Origin: UBA4732 sp963823075
GTDB lineage: Bacteria; Planctomycetota; Planctomycetia; Gemmatales; Gemmataceae
NCBI GenBank assembly: GCA_963823075.1
Contig: CAWGKE010000014.1
Span: forward strand, 62,001 to 126,000
DNA: 64,000 nt
Direction of reading: 5' to 3'
Below, in pieces: positions 8,863-22,162 of the stretch. A program made the translations under genes and the position numbers. The notes beneath the pieces are model-generated. The model saw only the letters and a list, made by a program, of their open reading frames with translations, had not been told where the DNA came from and ran no database searches. How positions within the stretch are numbered: position 1 is the stretch's first letter; every line of letters starts with the position of its first letter.

Positions 8863-12206
<3,344 letters not shown>

Positions 12207-12228
12207 GATGACACACCGAAGCGAAGGA

Positions 12229-12294
12229 TGAATGATGAACAACGAACGATGAACGAAGACAACCGGATGGTCCCTTGTTCATCGTTCATCATTG
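12229..12294. repeat. Imperfect ATGA-octamer inverted repeat between treS and pheA
   Basis: GATGAATGATGAAC-type units at 12229-12260 are complementary to 12275-12294. They use the same octamer vocabulary as the perfect repeat at 502-570. The position just after the pheA stop and before treS suggests a terminator role. Confidence 0.6.
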
Positions 12295-12298
12295 GGTT

Positions 12299-13402
12299 TC
12301 AGCCGACCATCGGCGCCATCGGGAACGACCCCAGGACGGTCAATTCTTCGACGTGTTCTCCGAGGGCCTTGAGGGCGCGGCCGGCTTTCGGGTCGTCGAT
12401 GTGCCCCTCGAAATCGACGAAGAACATGTATTCAAACTTCGACATCTTGCCGGGGAACGACTCGATCCAGCTCAGGTTGATCTTGTTCTGCTTGAAGACG
12501 TCGAGCGCCTCGACCAGCGACCCCGGGTTATGAGAGATCCGGAACATGATGGAGGTCTTGTCGTGGCCAGTCTTGCCGCATTTTTGGTGCCCGATGACCG
12601 CGAAGCGCGTCTCGTTGTGCGGCGAATCCTCGATGTCCTCGAAGAGGATGCGAAGGCCGTAGCTGACGGCGGCCTGACGGCTGGCGACGGCGGCGGCGCC
12701 CGGCTCCATCTGCGCCAGCCGCGCGGCGTCGGCCGTGCTGGACACCTCCTTCTGGAGGGCCTGCGGCACGTTCTTGCTGAGCCAGTTGCGGCACTGCGAC
12801 AGGACCTGCGACTTGCTGTAGACCCGCCGGATCTCCTGCTGCTCGCAGTTGGCCATCAGGTGGTGGTGGATGCGCAGCCGGACCTCGCCGCAGATGACCA
12901 GGTGCGGCATGCGCAGGAACATGTCGAGCGTGTCGGACACACGGCCGTCGGAGGAGTTCTCGACCGGGACGACGCCGAAATCGACGTGGCCGCGATCGAC
13001 TTCCTCGAAGACGGTGGCGATGCTGCCGACGCCCATAAACTCGACCGACTGGCCGAAGCGCTCGACGGCGGCGAGGTGGCTGAAGCTGTATTCGGGGCCG
13101 AGATAGGCCACCTTGAGGATCTTCTGAATGGCCCGTGAGCCGCTCATGATCTCGCGGAAAATGGCGCGCACAGTGACGTCGGGCAGCGGCCCGCCATTCT
13201 TGGTGTTGAGTTCGAGGACGTTCTGGAGGACTTCTTCTTCCCGGGCGGGAGAAAAGACCTCGCCGCCCTGGTCGGCCTTGAGTCGGCCGATGTCTACCGC
13301 GAGGCTCGCGCGGTCGTTGATGAGCTTGAGGATCTGGAGGTCCAGTTTGTCGATGCGTTCCCGGAGGGTGCGAAGGGCGTTCGCCGTCTTGGAGGCGGTC
13401 AC
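12299..13402 (-). CDS. pheA: Bifunctional chorismate mutase / prephenate dehydratase (P-protein)
   Basis: Converts chorismate through prephenate to phenylpyruvate for phenylalanine synthesis. The 367-residue protein has three parts: a chorismate mutase domain (about residues 10-90, LRERIDKLDLQILKLINDRASLA), a prephenate dehydratase domain from VAYLGPEYSFSHLAA with VPVENSSDGRVSDTLD and NETRFAVIG, and a C-terminal ACT domain with ISHNPGSLVEALDVF and NLSWIESFPGK. The start is a GTG at 13402. It is divergent from dnaK across a 500-base region. Confidence 0.95.
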   Translation of the reverse strand: MTASKTANALRTLRERIDKLDLQILKLINDRASLAVDIGRLKADQGGEVFSPAREEEVLQNVLELNTKNGGPLPDVTVRAIFREIMSGSRAIQKILKVAYLGPEYSFSHLAAVERFGQSVEFMGVGSIATVFEEVDRGHVDFGVVPVENSSDGRVSDTLDMFLRMPHLVICGEVRLRIHHHLMANCEQQEIRRVYSKSQVLSQCRNWLSKNVPQALQKEVSSTADAARLAQMEPGAAAVASRQAAVSYGLRILFEDIEDSPHNETRFAVIGHQKCGKTGHDKTSIMFRISHNPGSLVEALDVFKQNKINLSWIESFPGKMSKFEYMFFVDFEGHIDDPKAGRALKALGEHVEELTVLGSFPMAPMVG

Positions 13403-13902
13403 GCTGTTGGCGGCCGTCTGGGCGCCATCGGATTTGCGCCATGTCGGGTCTCTTGGCAGGGGGGTTCAGCGCCGTTCGCGTACAGTGTAGGAAGGACGTA
13501 GCAGAGCGTCAACGGGGACAAGCGTAACATCAAGCGGATGGACGACTTTCGCCGGGTCTGCCAGAATGTCCGCATCGGGACGGGGACGAAGCAGGAGGCT
13601 GCCATTGTGGCAGAAACGGCCCGGCGAATGGACGGCGAATCCGCCCTAACTCTTGACGCTATCAGGACATGGAAATCAGCGACCGAAGAGTCAGGAGAGT
13701 GGCACATGAGTTGCTCACTTGAGGGGCGAGGAATCCTGAAAACAAGAACGCGAAACACGAGAACTCAAGACAATAACGTCCAGCTACGGAGCGGTTTCGG
13801 GCGAGCGGCGGGGCGTTTGCCCCCGTCGGACGGCCCTTGCGACCGCTCCCGACGCAGCGTGTCAGCAGCGGCCGGGTGCGGCCGTTGAGAAAGGAGACGG
13901 GA
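13403..13902. other. Non-coding divergent region between pheA and dnaK
   Basis: No convincing gene is seen here; the open frames have atypical composition and no recognisable motif. The region holds the sigma-54-like promoter at 13700-13715 and the dnaK leader. Local base composition is more AT-rich around 13730-13780. No obvious CIRCE or sigma-32-type heat-shock site was found by eye. Confidence 0.6.
13700..13715 (+). promoter_or_regulatory. Sigma-54 type -24/-12 promoter upstream of dnaK
   Basis: TGGCAC, five bases, then TTGCT matches the RpoN consensus exactly, with GG and GC separated by ten bases as required. It points toward dnaK and predicts a transcript start near 13726, leaving a leader of about 177 bases. 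This is a motif match only; no enhancer site was identified. Confidence 0.55.
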
Positions 13903-15871
<1,969 letters not shown>

Positions 15872-15921
15872 GCGCCGTCTTGACCAGTCCGAATCGCAAG
15901 CGAGGGCCGGCGGTATAGAAT

Positions 15922-15954
15922 GGGGCGTTCATTCTACGGGATGAACGCCCCTTT
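15922..15954 (+). terminator. Hairpin terminator after dnaK
   Basis: GGGGCGTTCAT (15922-15932) pairs with ATGAACGCCCC (15941-15951) around an 8-base loop and is followed by TTT. It lies 50 bases after the dnaK stop. Confidence 0.6.
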
Positions 15955-15991
15955 GTGTATTCTGTCACGAACGGCGATGGAGGCCATACCG

Positions 15992-16197
15992 ATGAAAGTC
16001 CAAGTAGTCGTTCACGAGGCGGAAGAAGGCGGCTTTTGGGCGGAAGTGCCCGCGCTGGGTTGCGTCACCGAGGGAGACACCCGCGAGGAGCTGCTAACCA
16101 ACCTCCGCGATGCCGTCGAAGGCGTTTTTTGCTCGGCCCCGAGGGCCTGGTCGGCAAGGCCCAGGACGGCGGCGTGGTCGAAGAGGCGGACCTGTGA
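15992..16197 (+). CDS. HicB-like small protein
   Basis: Resembles HicB-type antitoxin or UPF0150-type proteins. MKVQVVVHEAEEGGFWAEVPALGCVTEGDTREELLTN-type order is visible, with the GGFWAEVP and GCVTEGDT blocks and the LRDAVEGV helix. As read the frame derails in a T6 run near 16125; a seventh T restores LLGPEGLVGKAQDGGVVEEADL and a stop at 16197, giving 68 residues. No HicA partner is visible next to it, so a toxin-antitoxin role is unproven; orphan HicB-like proteins are common. Confidence 0.6.
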
Positions 16198-16295
16198 AGG
16201 CGCTCTCCCGCCGGGAGCGGTGTAATGTCTGTCGGCCCGTATAATACCTTCACTCACATGACGGGCGCCAACCTGGCCGTTGTCACGGAGACCTC

Positions 16296-16523
16296 ATGAC
16301 CCCGACAAGTGCCGCCTTGCCGGATTTGCTTCCCGCGATCCGTTCCCTCTCCCGCGCGGACAAACTCCGCGTGATTGAACTGCTTGCCTGCGACCTCGCT
16401 CGTGAGGAGGGTCCGCGCCTCCCAGAACGGGGTCCTTCATACGAAGTCCTGAACCCGATCGATGCGTTCGAGGCGGCGGCCGTCATGCAACGCGAACTGG
16501 AAAGGGCGAAGGAGACGCCATGA
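16296..16523 (+). CDS. Small hypothetical protein paired with a retropepsin-like protein
   Basis: A 75-residue protein, not assigned to a known family. The central part LPAIRSLSRADKLRVIELLACDLA resembles the N-terminal helix of small addiction-type or regulatory proteins. Its stop overlaps the start of the next gene by the four bases ATGA, indicating translational coupling. A TATAAT box lies upstream at 16240-16245 without a clear -35 partner. Confidence 0.6.
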   Translation: MTPTSAALPDLLPAIRSLSRADKLRVIELLACDLAREEGPRLPERGPSYEVLNPIDAFEAAAVMQRELERAKETP

Positions 16524-16945
16524 CGCCGCAGGCGGAGCAGTATCCTTTCGTGATGAAGGACCCTTCTCTGGGAACGGCCAGCCTTTGCCCTCTCCTGCCG
16601 GTAACGCTCCAGATAGGTGAGCAAACCACCATCGTACTGGGCTACCTCGATACTGCGGCCGCCGTCAACGTGATGCCTTTCGACATGGGGCTTCAGCTCG
16701 GCGCCGTCTGGGAACAGCAAACGGTTGTGCTGCCGCTGACCGGAAACTTGGCCCAGCAAGAAGCGCGGTTGCTGGTGGTTTCCGCCACGGTCGGGAGGTT
16801 CCCATCGGTTTCGCTGATGTTCGCCTGGACGAGGAGCAGCACCGTTCCTCTCCTTCTCGGACAGACAAACTTTTTCATGGAATTCGACTTTTGCTTTTTC
16901 CGCTCGCGGGCCGTGTTTGAGGTGAAACCCAAGCAAGGGCCTTAA
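16520..16945 (+). CDS. Retropepsin-like aspartyl protease family protein
   Basis: A 141-residue protein with GYLDTAAAVNVMPFDMGLQLG, which fits the single-domain retroviral-type aspartyl protease fold (Asp-Thr followed by a small residue, then a hydrophobic stretch), and a later VPLLLGQTNFFMEFDF, typical of the C-terminal psi-loop and dimer strand. The usual third position Gly of D-T/S-G is Ala here, so activity is uncertain. Stand-alone retropepsin-like proteins coupled to a short upstream protein occur in cyanobacteria and planctomycetes. The role is unknown. Confidence 0.6.
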   Translation: MTPQAEQYPFVMKDPSLGTASLCPLLPVTLQIGEQTTIVLGYLDTAAAVNVMPFDMGLQLGAVWEQQTVVLPLTGNLAQQEARLLVVSATVGRFPSVSLMFAWTRSSTVPLLLGQTNFFMEFDFCFFRSRAVFEVKPKQGP

Positions 16946-16969
16946 GCGAGCGAGACGATCGCCTTTCAC

Positions 16970-18493
16970 TCAACTCCGCGCGAACCCGTTCAGCTGCAAA
17001 ATGTGCGAGTACTTGCCCAGCAGCGTGACCATCGTCATGCGATTCCGTGGGTGGCGGGTCATCGTGGACCACAGCGCCTTCCAGAAGAACGACCGGGCCT
17101 TGCCCTTCTGACGAGAGAAGAAGGCGGCCAGTCTCAAGAAGGCCGTCACTTCGCCGCGGTTCGCCGACTGCGGACGAAACTTCGCGCCCTGGAACCGGCC
17201 GAGGTTGCCCAGGATGCGGTCCCGAAACGCTTCCGGCTCGTAGAGACGGCGGATGAGTTTCTTCTGGCCCTGCGTCAGCTCCTCCATCGTCATGCCCAGG
17301 GGGCGAAAGTTCGTTTCGCCCGGCTTGACCTGATGGGTAAAGTCGTCCTTCGTCCAGTCGTCGTCGAGCATCCGGCCTTCCGCCTTGAGCCGCTGCGCGA
17401 GGGGCGTCCGCGGCGAGGCGTTGAGCGTGCTGTTCATGATGATGGGGATCTGGGCCTTCTGACAAAATTCATATTGCTCGTCGAAAATGGCGGTGTCGTC
17501 GTTGTCGAAGCCCGCGATCATCCCGGCCATGACGAACATGTTGTGCGACTGGACGGTGTGGACCGCATCGACGAGATCGATCTTCACGTTCTGGGTCTTG
17601 TGCGTCTCGGCGAGGCTGGCCTTGCGCGGCGTTTCGATGCCGATGAAGACCTCGTTGAAGTTGGCGTCGCGCATGAGGCGCAGCAGCTCCTCGTCGCGGA
17701 CCATGTCGATGCTGGCCTGCGTGTAAAACGCCAACGGCCGGCCCTGCCGGGCGTTCCACTTGGCCAGCGCCCGCAGCAGCTCCTTGGCGTAGGCGCGATG
17801 TCCGACGAAATTGTCGTCGGCGAAGAAGACCACGGGGACGCCCTTGCGCGCCCAGGCCGCCACCTCGGCCAGTACCTGCTCGACCGGCTTGAAGCGCATT
17901 TTGCGACCGAAGACCACGATGATGTCGCAGAATTCGCAGCTGAACGGACAGCCGCGCGTGCACTGCACGATGCCGTGGGCGTAGCGCCGGCGCACGAGGT
18001 CGAGGCGCGGCGGCGGCGAATCCGGGAGGTGGATCTTTTCGGTTTCCACGTAGCTGTCGGACCACTTTCCGGCGGCGTATTCGCGCAGGAAGCGCGGCCA
18101 GGTGTACTCCGCTTCGCCCTCGAACAGCACATCGCAATGGGGCCGGCACACCTCCGGCAGGAGGTTCGCCAGCGGCCCGCCGATCACCACCGTTTTCCCG
18201 CGCTTGCGGAACTGCTTCGCGTGGGCCAGGACGTCGGTTTTCTGCAACAAGTATCCGGTGATGCCCACGATCTGGGCCGGCGTGTCGTAATCGACGCGCT
18301 CCCCCGCGTTCTCGTCGCAGATCGTGACGTGGAAGTCTTTCGGCGCCAGGGCGGCCAGGGTGAGCAAGCCGAGCGGCGGGAACACCGCCTGGTATTGGGT
18401 CATCCGCAGGAGGTATTCCATGCCCCAAATGGTGGGGGGGAATTTCGGCTGGACGAGGTACACGGCTCGACGGTCAGCTCCATCCGAATTCAC
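16970..18493 (-). CDS. B12-binding domain radical SAM protein
   Basis: Cobalamin-binding-type radical SAM enzyme of 507 residues. The N-terminal Rossmann-like domain (about residues 55-130) includes PAQIVGITGYLL and KTVVIGGPLANLLPE. The iron-sulfur motif CxxxCxxC appears as CPFSCEFC near residue 185. A DUF4070-like C-terminal region follows, with FNEVFIGIETP and SHNMFVMAGMIAGFDNDD. The canonical cobalamin-axial DxHxxG is not evident, so B12 may be bound base-off or not at all. Substrate unknown; relatives act in hopanoid, lipid or antibiotic methylation. It is a single gene with no operon partner. Confidence 0.85.
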   Translation of the reverse strand: MNSDGADRRAVYLVQPKFPPTIWGMEYLLRMTQYQAVFPPLGLLTLAALAPKDFHVTICDENAGERVDYDTPAQIVGITGYLLQKTDVLAHAKQFRKRGKTVVIGGPLANLLPEVCRPHCDVLFEGEAEYTWPRFLREYAAGKWSDSYVETEKIHLPDSPPPRLDLVRRRYAHGIVQCTRGCPFSCEFCDIIVVFGRKMRFKPVEQVLAEVAAWARKGVPVVFFADDNFVGHRAYAKELLRALAKWNARQGRPLAFYTQASIDMVRDEELLRLMRDANFNEVFIGIETPRKASLAETHKTQNVKIDLVDAVHTVQSHNMFVMAGMIAGFDNDDTAIFDEQYEFCQKAQIPIIMNSTLNASPRTPLAQRLKAEGRMLDDDWTKDDFTHQVKPGETNFRPLGMTMEELTQGQKKLIRRLYEPEAFRDRILGNLGRFQGAKFRPQSANRGEVTAFLRLAAFFSRQKGKARSFFWKALWSTMTRHPRNRMTMVTLLGKYSHILQLNGFARS

Positions 18494-18891
18494 GATATTT
18501 ATCCCCTAAAAAGGGTCTTTGGCACTGGCGCAATCTCCTGTCGGGCGGAGTCGCGGTCTGGACGGAACGTCTTCGTTGGCGCGGCGCTGCGCCCGCCCAT
18601 TCCATCCTGCAAATAGCATACCCAGGCGTTTGGGGCAAGAGACGGTTCATCCGCCCGCACCGGCCGTCTTGGGTTTATGGAGAGGGGTCGAGGAGAAACG
18701 CTCTCGATCCTGCCCTGTCCCTATAATGCCTCCATTCGCGTCGAGAGCGCCCATTCCCCGGTATTGGATGACGCCGACAGGCGCCGGCTTGACCGACCCG
18801 TTCTCGGCGCTTGGCCGACCCCGGATGGAGGCGCGCGAAGCAGCGGCCGTGCCGCCACACGCAATGGAGAAGTTGAAGGAGAATCCGCCGC
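18494..18891. other. Intergenic region upstream of the zinc-ribbon membrane protein
   Basis: No gene supported. A good -10 hexamer TATAAT is at 18722-18727 on the plus strand, without a clear -35, which would leave a leader of roughly 155 bases before 18892. The start codon is preceded by GAAGGAG. Confidence 0.4.
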
Positions 18892-19983
18892 ATGCCACTC
18901 ATCCGGTGTCCCTCCTGCAAAACCGTGTTCTCGGCCAGCGACGCCGCTCGGGGGGCGGCGATGGCGTGCCCTTCCTGCGCACAGCTTTGCCGCATTCCGG
19001 TCAAATCGGCGACTCCGAAACCGCCGCAGCCGCGGCCGCCTGTTTCTCTTTCGCCCTCCCCAACGACCCATTTGCCGGAAGACGATCGGCTTGAAGAAGT
19101 CGATGAACTGGAGGAGGTCGAGGAAGTCCCGGAGGTCGAAGAAGTCGATGACGCCGACGATTCTCCTGCCCCGCGCCGGCGCCGCCGCGACTCCGAAGGA
19201 TTGGCGGATGAGCCGGACGACGACGAGTCGGTCTCGCTGGAAGTGGTCCGCCGCGGCGGAAAGCGGAAGAAACGCCTGGGCCGCAGCCGCCGTGACGGCA
19301 ACCTCGACCGGGTGAACCTGGGCCTCGGTTTCTATTACGCCAGTATCCTGGCCCTCCTCGCCGGCTTCGTGGTGCAACTGGGGGCGTTCGCGGCGCTCCT
19401 GACCGCCGGCGTCGCCGGCCGGGGGGCAGGGGACAGCCTGGGCCTGGCCTTCCTGCTGGCCGGCCTTGCCGAGATCCTGATTAACTGGGTCGCGCCCCTC
19501 CTCGGCCTGATCGGGTCCGTCCTATGCCTGTGGGCGCCGTCGGACGCCGGTGCGCGCGGTCTCAGCTTGGCTTCCGTGGCCCTCAATGCCACCGCCTGGC
19601 TGGCGGGCGTCCTGTGCCGCGTGCTGATGTTCTTGATCCCGGAGGCGGCGGCGATTGGCGCCCTTGGCATGATCCCAACCTTCCTGATAACTTTCATCGC
19701 CTGGTGTCTGTTTATGGCCTTCCTCCGCCAGCTTTGTACGCACCTTGGCGAAGAGACACTGGGGAGCGAGGCCATCGCCGTGATGTTCCGCGGCATCTTC
19801 ATCCTCGTGATGACGCCGATCGCTTTCCTGTTCGGGATGATCCTCATCCGCGGGTTGGGGTGTACGGGCGCCATGATTTTCTTCGCCTGCATGTTGTTCG
19901 GCCTCTACGGCATCTTCCTGTTCCTGCGCCGGCAGCTCGACCTGATCGGCAGCATCCGCCAGGTGATCGCCTCGCGCTTTTGA
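18892..19983 (+). CDS. Zinc-ribbon membrane protein with acidic linker
   Basis: A 363-residue protein of unknown function. The N terminus is a small zinc ribbon with CPSC at residues 6-9 and a second CPSC near 28. A proline-rich and then strongly acidic linker (about residues 45-110, with repeated EEV) leads to a basic patch KRKKRLGRSRR. About six transmembrane segments fill residues 145-350. This arrangement is frequent in planctomycetes. The start at 18892 is supported by GAAGGAG. Confidence 0.75.
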   Translation: MPLIRCPSCKTVFSASDAARGAAMACPSCAQLCRIPVKSATPKPPQPRPPVSLSPSPTTHLPEDDRLEEVDELEEVEEVPEVEEVDDADDSPAPRRRRRDSEGLADEPDDDESVSLEVVRRGGKRKKRLGRSRRDGNLDRVNLGLGFYYASILALLAGFVVQLGAFAALLTAGVAGRGAGDSLGLAFLLAGLAEILINWVAPLLGLIGSVLCLWAPSDAGARGLSLASVALNATAWLAGVLCRVLMFLIPEAAAIGALGMIPTFLITFIAWCLFMAFLRQLCTHLGEETLGSEAIAVMFRGIFILVMTPIAFLFGMILIRGLGCTGAMIFFACMLFGLYGIFLFLRRQLDLIGSIRQVIASRF

Positions 19984-20010
19984 TTCGGGGACGGTTGAGG
20001 GGATGCAATC

Positions 20011-20835
20011 ATGGGGTCCGACCTTCACCGCCCCGCGGCCGCGTTCGGCAAGCCGGTCTGCCGGCTCGGCCTGGCCTCGCACGGCGCCACCGCGATCACA
20101 CCGGACGATGTCCATCACGCCCTCGACCGCGGCGTCAACTACCTCAACTGGGCCGGCGACGAGGATGTGTTCAGCCGCACCATCGCCGGCCTCGGCCGGC
20201 GCCGCGACGGCATGATCGTCTGCGTCCAGTTCGGAGCGCGCAGCGCGGCCGACGCGGCGGAGGAATTGCGATCTGTCCTGTCGGCGATCAACAGCGATTA
20301 TGTGGACATCCTGACGTTCTATTATGTCGAGGAAGCCGCCGAGTGGCAGGAGCTGACGTCGCCCGGCGGCGCGCTGGAATACTGCCGGGCGGCCCAGCGC
20401 GACGGCCGGGTCCGCCGCCTGGGAATCACGACGCACCAGCGGTTGCTCGCCGCAGCCGCCGCCCGATCCGGCCAGCTCGATCTGCTCATGGTCCGTTACA
20501 ACGCCGCCCACCGCGGGGCCGAAACCGAGGTCTTCCCCGCCGCGGAGGCGGCCGGGCTGCCGATCGTCGCCTACACCGCCCTGCGCTGGGGCGGCCTGAT
20601 GCGGCCGACGCCGGACGACCCGCCGGGGTTCGCGCCGCCGCCAGCGCCGGCGTGGTACCGCTTCGTGCTGCAGAATCCCGCCGTCACGATGACGCTGGCG
20701 GCGCCGCACGACCGCCGCGAGCTGGACGAGGACTTGACGGTGCTGGACGCAACCGCTCCATTGAGCCAGGAGGAGTATGAACGGCTGGCGGAACACGGCC
20801 GGCGCGTGCGCCGGCACGCGGGCCAGTTCCCATGA
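20011..20835 (+). CDS. Aldo/keto reductase-like protein
   Basis: A 274-residue TIM-barrel protein of the aldo/keto reductase superfamily. DDVHHALDRGVNYLNWAG covers the region of the catalytic Asp and Tyr, and GRVRRLGITTHQ and LLMVRYNAAHRGAE match later barrel strands. The strand that normally holds the catalytic Lys (TKV) reads VCVQFG, so Lys appears to be replaced by Gln, and the protein may not be a normal reductase. The coenzyme end (residues 195-250) is shortened. It precedes a methyltransferase by 17 bases, probably in one transcript. Confidence 0.7.
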   Translation: MGSDLHRPAAAFGKPVCRLGLASHGATAITPDDVHHALDRGVNYLNWAGDEDVFSRTIAGLGRRRDGMIVCVQFGARSAADAAEELRSVLSAINSDYVDILTFYYVEEAAEWQELTSPGGALEYCRAAQRDGRVRRLGITTHQRLLAAAAARSGQLDLLMVRYNAAHRGAETEVFPAAEAAGLPIVAYTALRWGGLMRPTPDDPPGFAPPPAPAWYRFVLQNPAVTMTLAAPHDRRELDEDLTVLDATAPLSQEEYERLAEHGRRVRRHAGQFP

Positions 20836-20852
20836 ATCTCAGGAGATGAAGG

Positions 20853-21869
20853 ATGGCTGACCCAGAAAAACCCGTTACGCCGGAACGCATCATGGGGCTG
20901 GCCTGGGGCTACGCCCCGCCGTTGATCCTGGAGGCGGCCGTGCGTCTCCACGTCTTCGACCTACTCGACGCCGGCCCGAAGAACGTGGATCAGGTGACCG
21001 CGGCCACGGGTGCGTCGCCGCGCGGGCTGGCCATGCTCCTCAACGCCCTCGTCGGCCTGGAGCTGCTCACGAAAGCCGGCAGCCTCTACGCGCTGACGCC
21101 GGAGAGCGCGGCCTTTCTCGTCAGCAGCAAGCCGGGCTACCGTGGCGGCATGTTGCGCCACGGCAGCACCCAGCTGATCCCCCACTGGCTGAAACTCACC
21201 GAGGCCGTGCTGAGCGGCAAACCGCCGATCGCCGTCAACCAGGAGAACGCGGGCGGCGAGTTCTTCCGCGAGTTCGTCGAGGACCTGTTCGCCAACGGCT
21301 ATCCGTCCGCGAAGGTGCTGGCCGACCACCTGCTGGCCAAGGCGCCGGCGGGGCCGTACCGCGTGCTCGACCTGGCGGCCGGCTCCGGCGTCTGGAGCAT
21401 CGCCCTGGCCGAGAAGTCGCCGATGGTGCAGGTGACGGTCGTGGACTGGCCGGCGGTGATCCCGGTCTGCCAGAAGGTGACGGCCCGTCGCGGCGTCGGC
21501 GACCGCTACCGCTACGTCCCCGGCGACTTGCTCGCCGCCGACTTCGGGTCCGGCTTTCAGGCGGCGACGCTCGGCCACATCCTTCACAGCGAGGGCGAGC
21601 GCCGCAGCCGGGCGCTCTTGAAGAAGACGTTCGCCGCCCTCGCCCCCGGCGGCGTCGTCGCGATCGCCGAGATGACGCCGAATGAGGACCGCACCGGACC
21701 CTCTTACGCGCTGATCTTCGCGCTCAACATGCTGGTCCACACCGACGAGGGCGATACGTTCCCGTTTGGCGAGGTCAGCGCGTGGCTGCGCGAGGCGGGG
21801 TTCGTCAAACCGCGGCAACTCGAAGTGCCGGGGCCGTCGCCGCTGATTCTGGCGGATCGGCCGGCGTGA
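20853..21869 (+). CDS. O-methyltransferase-type SAM-dependent methyltransferase
   Basis: A 338-residue protein with the two-domain plan of the caffeate O-methyltransferase type family: an N-terminal winged-helix dimerisation domain (residues 10-110, LLDAGPKNVDQVTAATGASPRGLAMLLNAL) and a Rossmann domain with the SAM loop VLDLAAGSGVWSIALAE, VTVVDWP and GDLLAADFG, then LAPGGVVAIAEM. The substrate cannot be predicted. It is the last intact gene before the element's left boundary and starts 17 bases after the reductase-like gene. Confidence 0.85.
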   Translation: MADPEKPVTPERIMGLAWGYAPPLILEAAVRLHVFDLLDAGPKNVDQVTAATGASPRGLAMLLNALVGLELLTKAGSLYALTPESAAFLVSSKPGYRGGMLRHGSTQLIPHWLKLTEAVLSGKPPIAVNQENAGGEFFREFVEDLFANGYPSAKVLADHLLAKAPAGPYRVLDLAAGSGVWSIALAEKSPMVQVTVVDWPAVIPVCQKVTARRGVGDRYRYVPGDLLAADFGSGFQAATLGHILHSEGERRSRALLKKTFAALAPGGVVAIAEMTPNEDRTGPSYALIFALNMLVHTDEGDTFPFGEVSAWLREAGFVKPRQLEVPGPSPLILADRPA

Positions 21870-21887
21870 GCAAGAACGGGGACGGGA

Positions 21888-22097
21888 ATGAGCGGACGAG
21901 CGCTTTTCTGGATTGCTTTCGGCGCCGCGTGCGTCATCGGCGGCGGCGCCGTGCCGGTTGCGCCGGCTTCCGACGCCGCTCCGCCGAGCGGCGACGCCGT
22001 GATCCGCGGCAAGGCAGGCCCGTCCGACATCGTTGTCACGACCACCGCCCGCCTCGCGGGGGCGATCCATTCGCTGACGTGGAGCGGCAAGGAGTTC
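21888..22097 (+). pseudogene. 5' part of a secreted-protein gene disrupted by the integrated element
   Basis: Seventy codons with a signal peptide (MSGRALFWIAFGAACVIGG) followed by PPSGDAVIRGKAGPSDIVV and LTWSGKEF. The reading then enters the element. Joining 22097 directly to 41932 continues in frame as KEF-IDSADHGRQLQSAV with no correction and gives a 317-residue protein, so this is the native 5' end. The family is unrecognised; it looks like a planctomycete exported protein. Confidence 0.85.
22087..22097. repeat. Left attachment core (attL) GCAAGGAGTTC
   Basis: This 11-bp sequence is repeated exactly at 41921-41931. It lies within the host codons for GKEF, 65 bases before the recombinase start, as expected for an attL site next to its integrase. 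Confidence 0.8.
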
Positions 22098-22162
22098 TTG
22101 ACTGTAGCAGCGGTCACTTCTACTATAAGGTCAGCGGTTCGCCGACCCCGTAGGAGTCACCC

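Noticed and set aside
16217..16245. Full sigma-70 promoter before the retropepsin pair
   Set aside because: TATAAT is present at 16240-16245 but the -35 position does not match.
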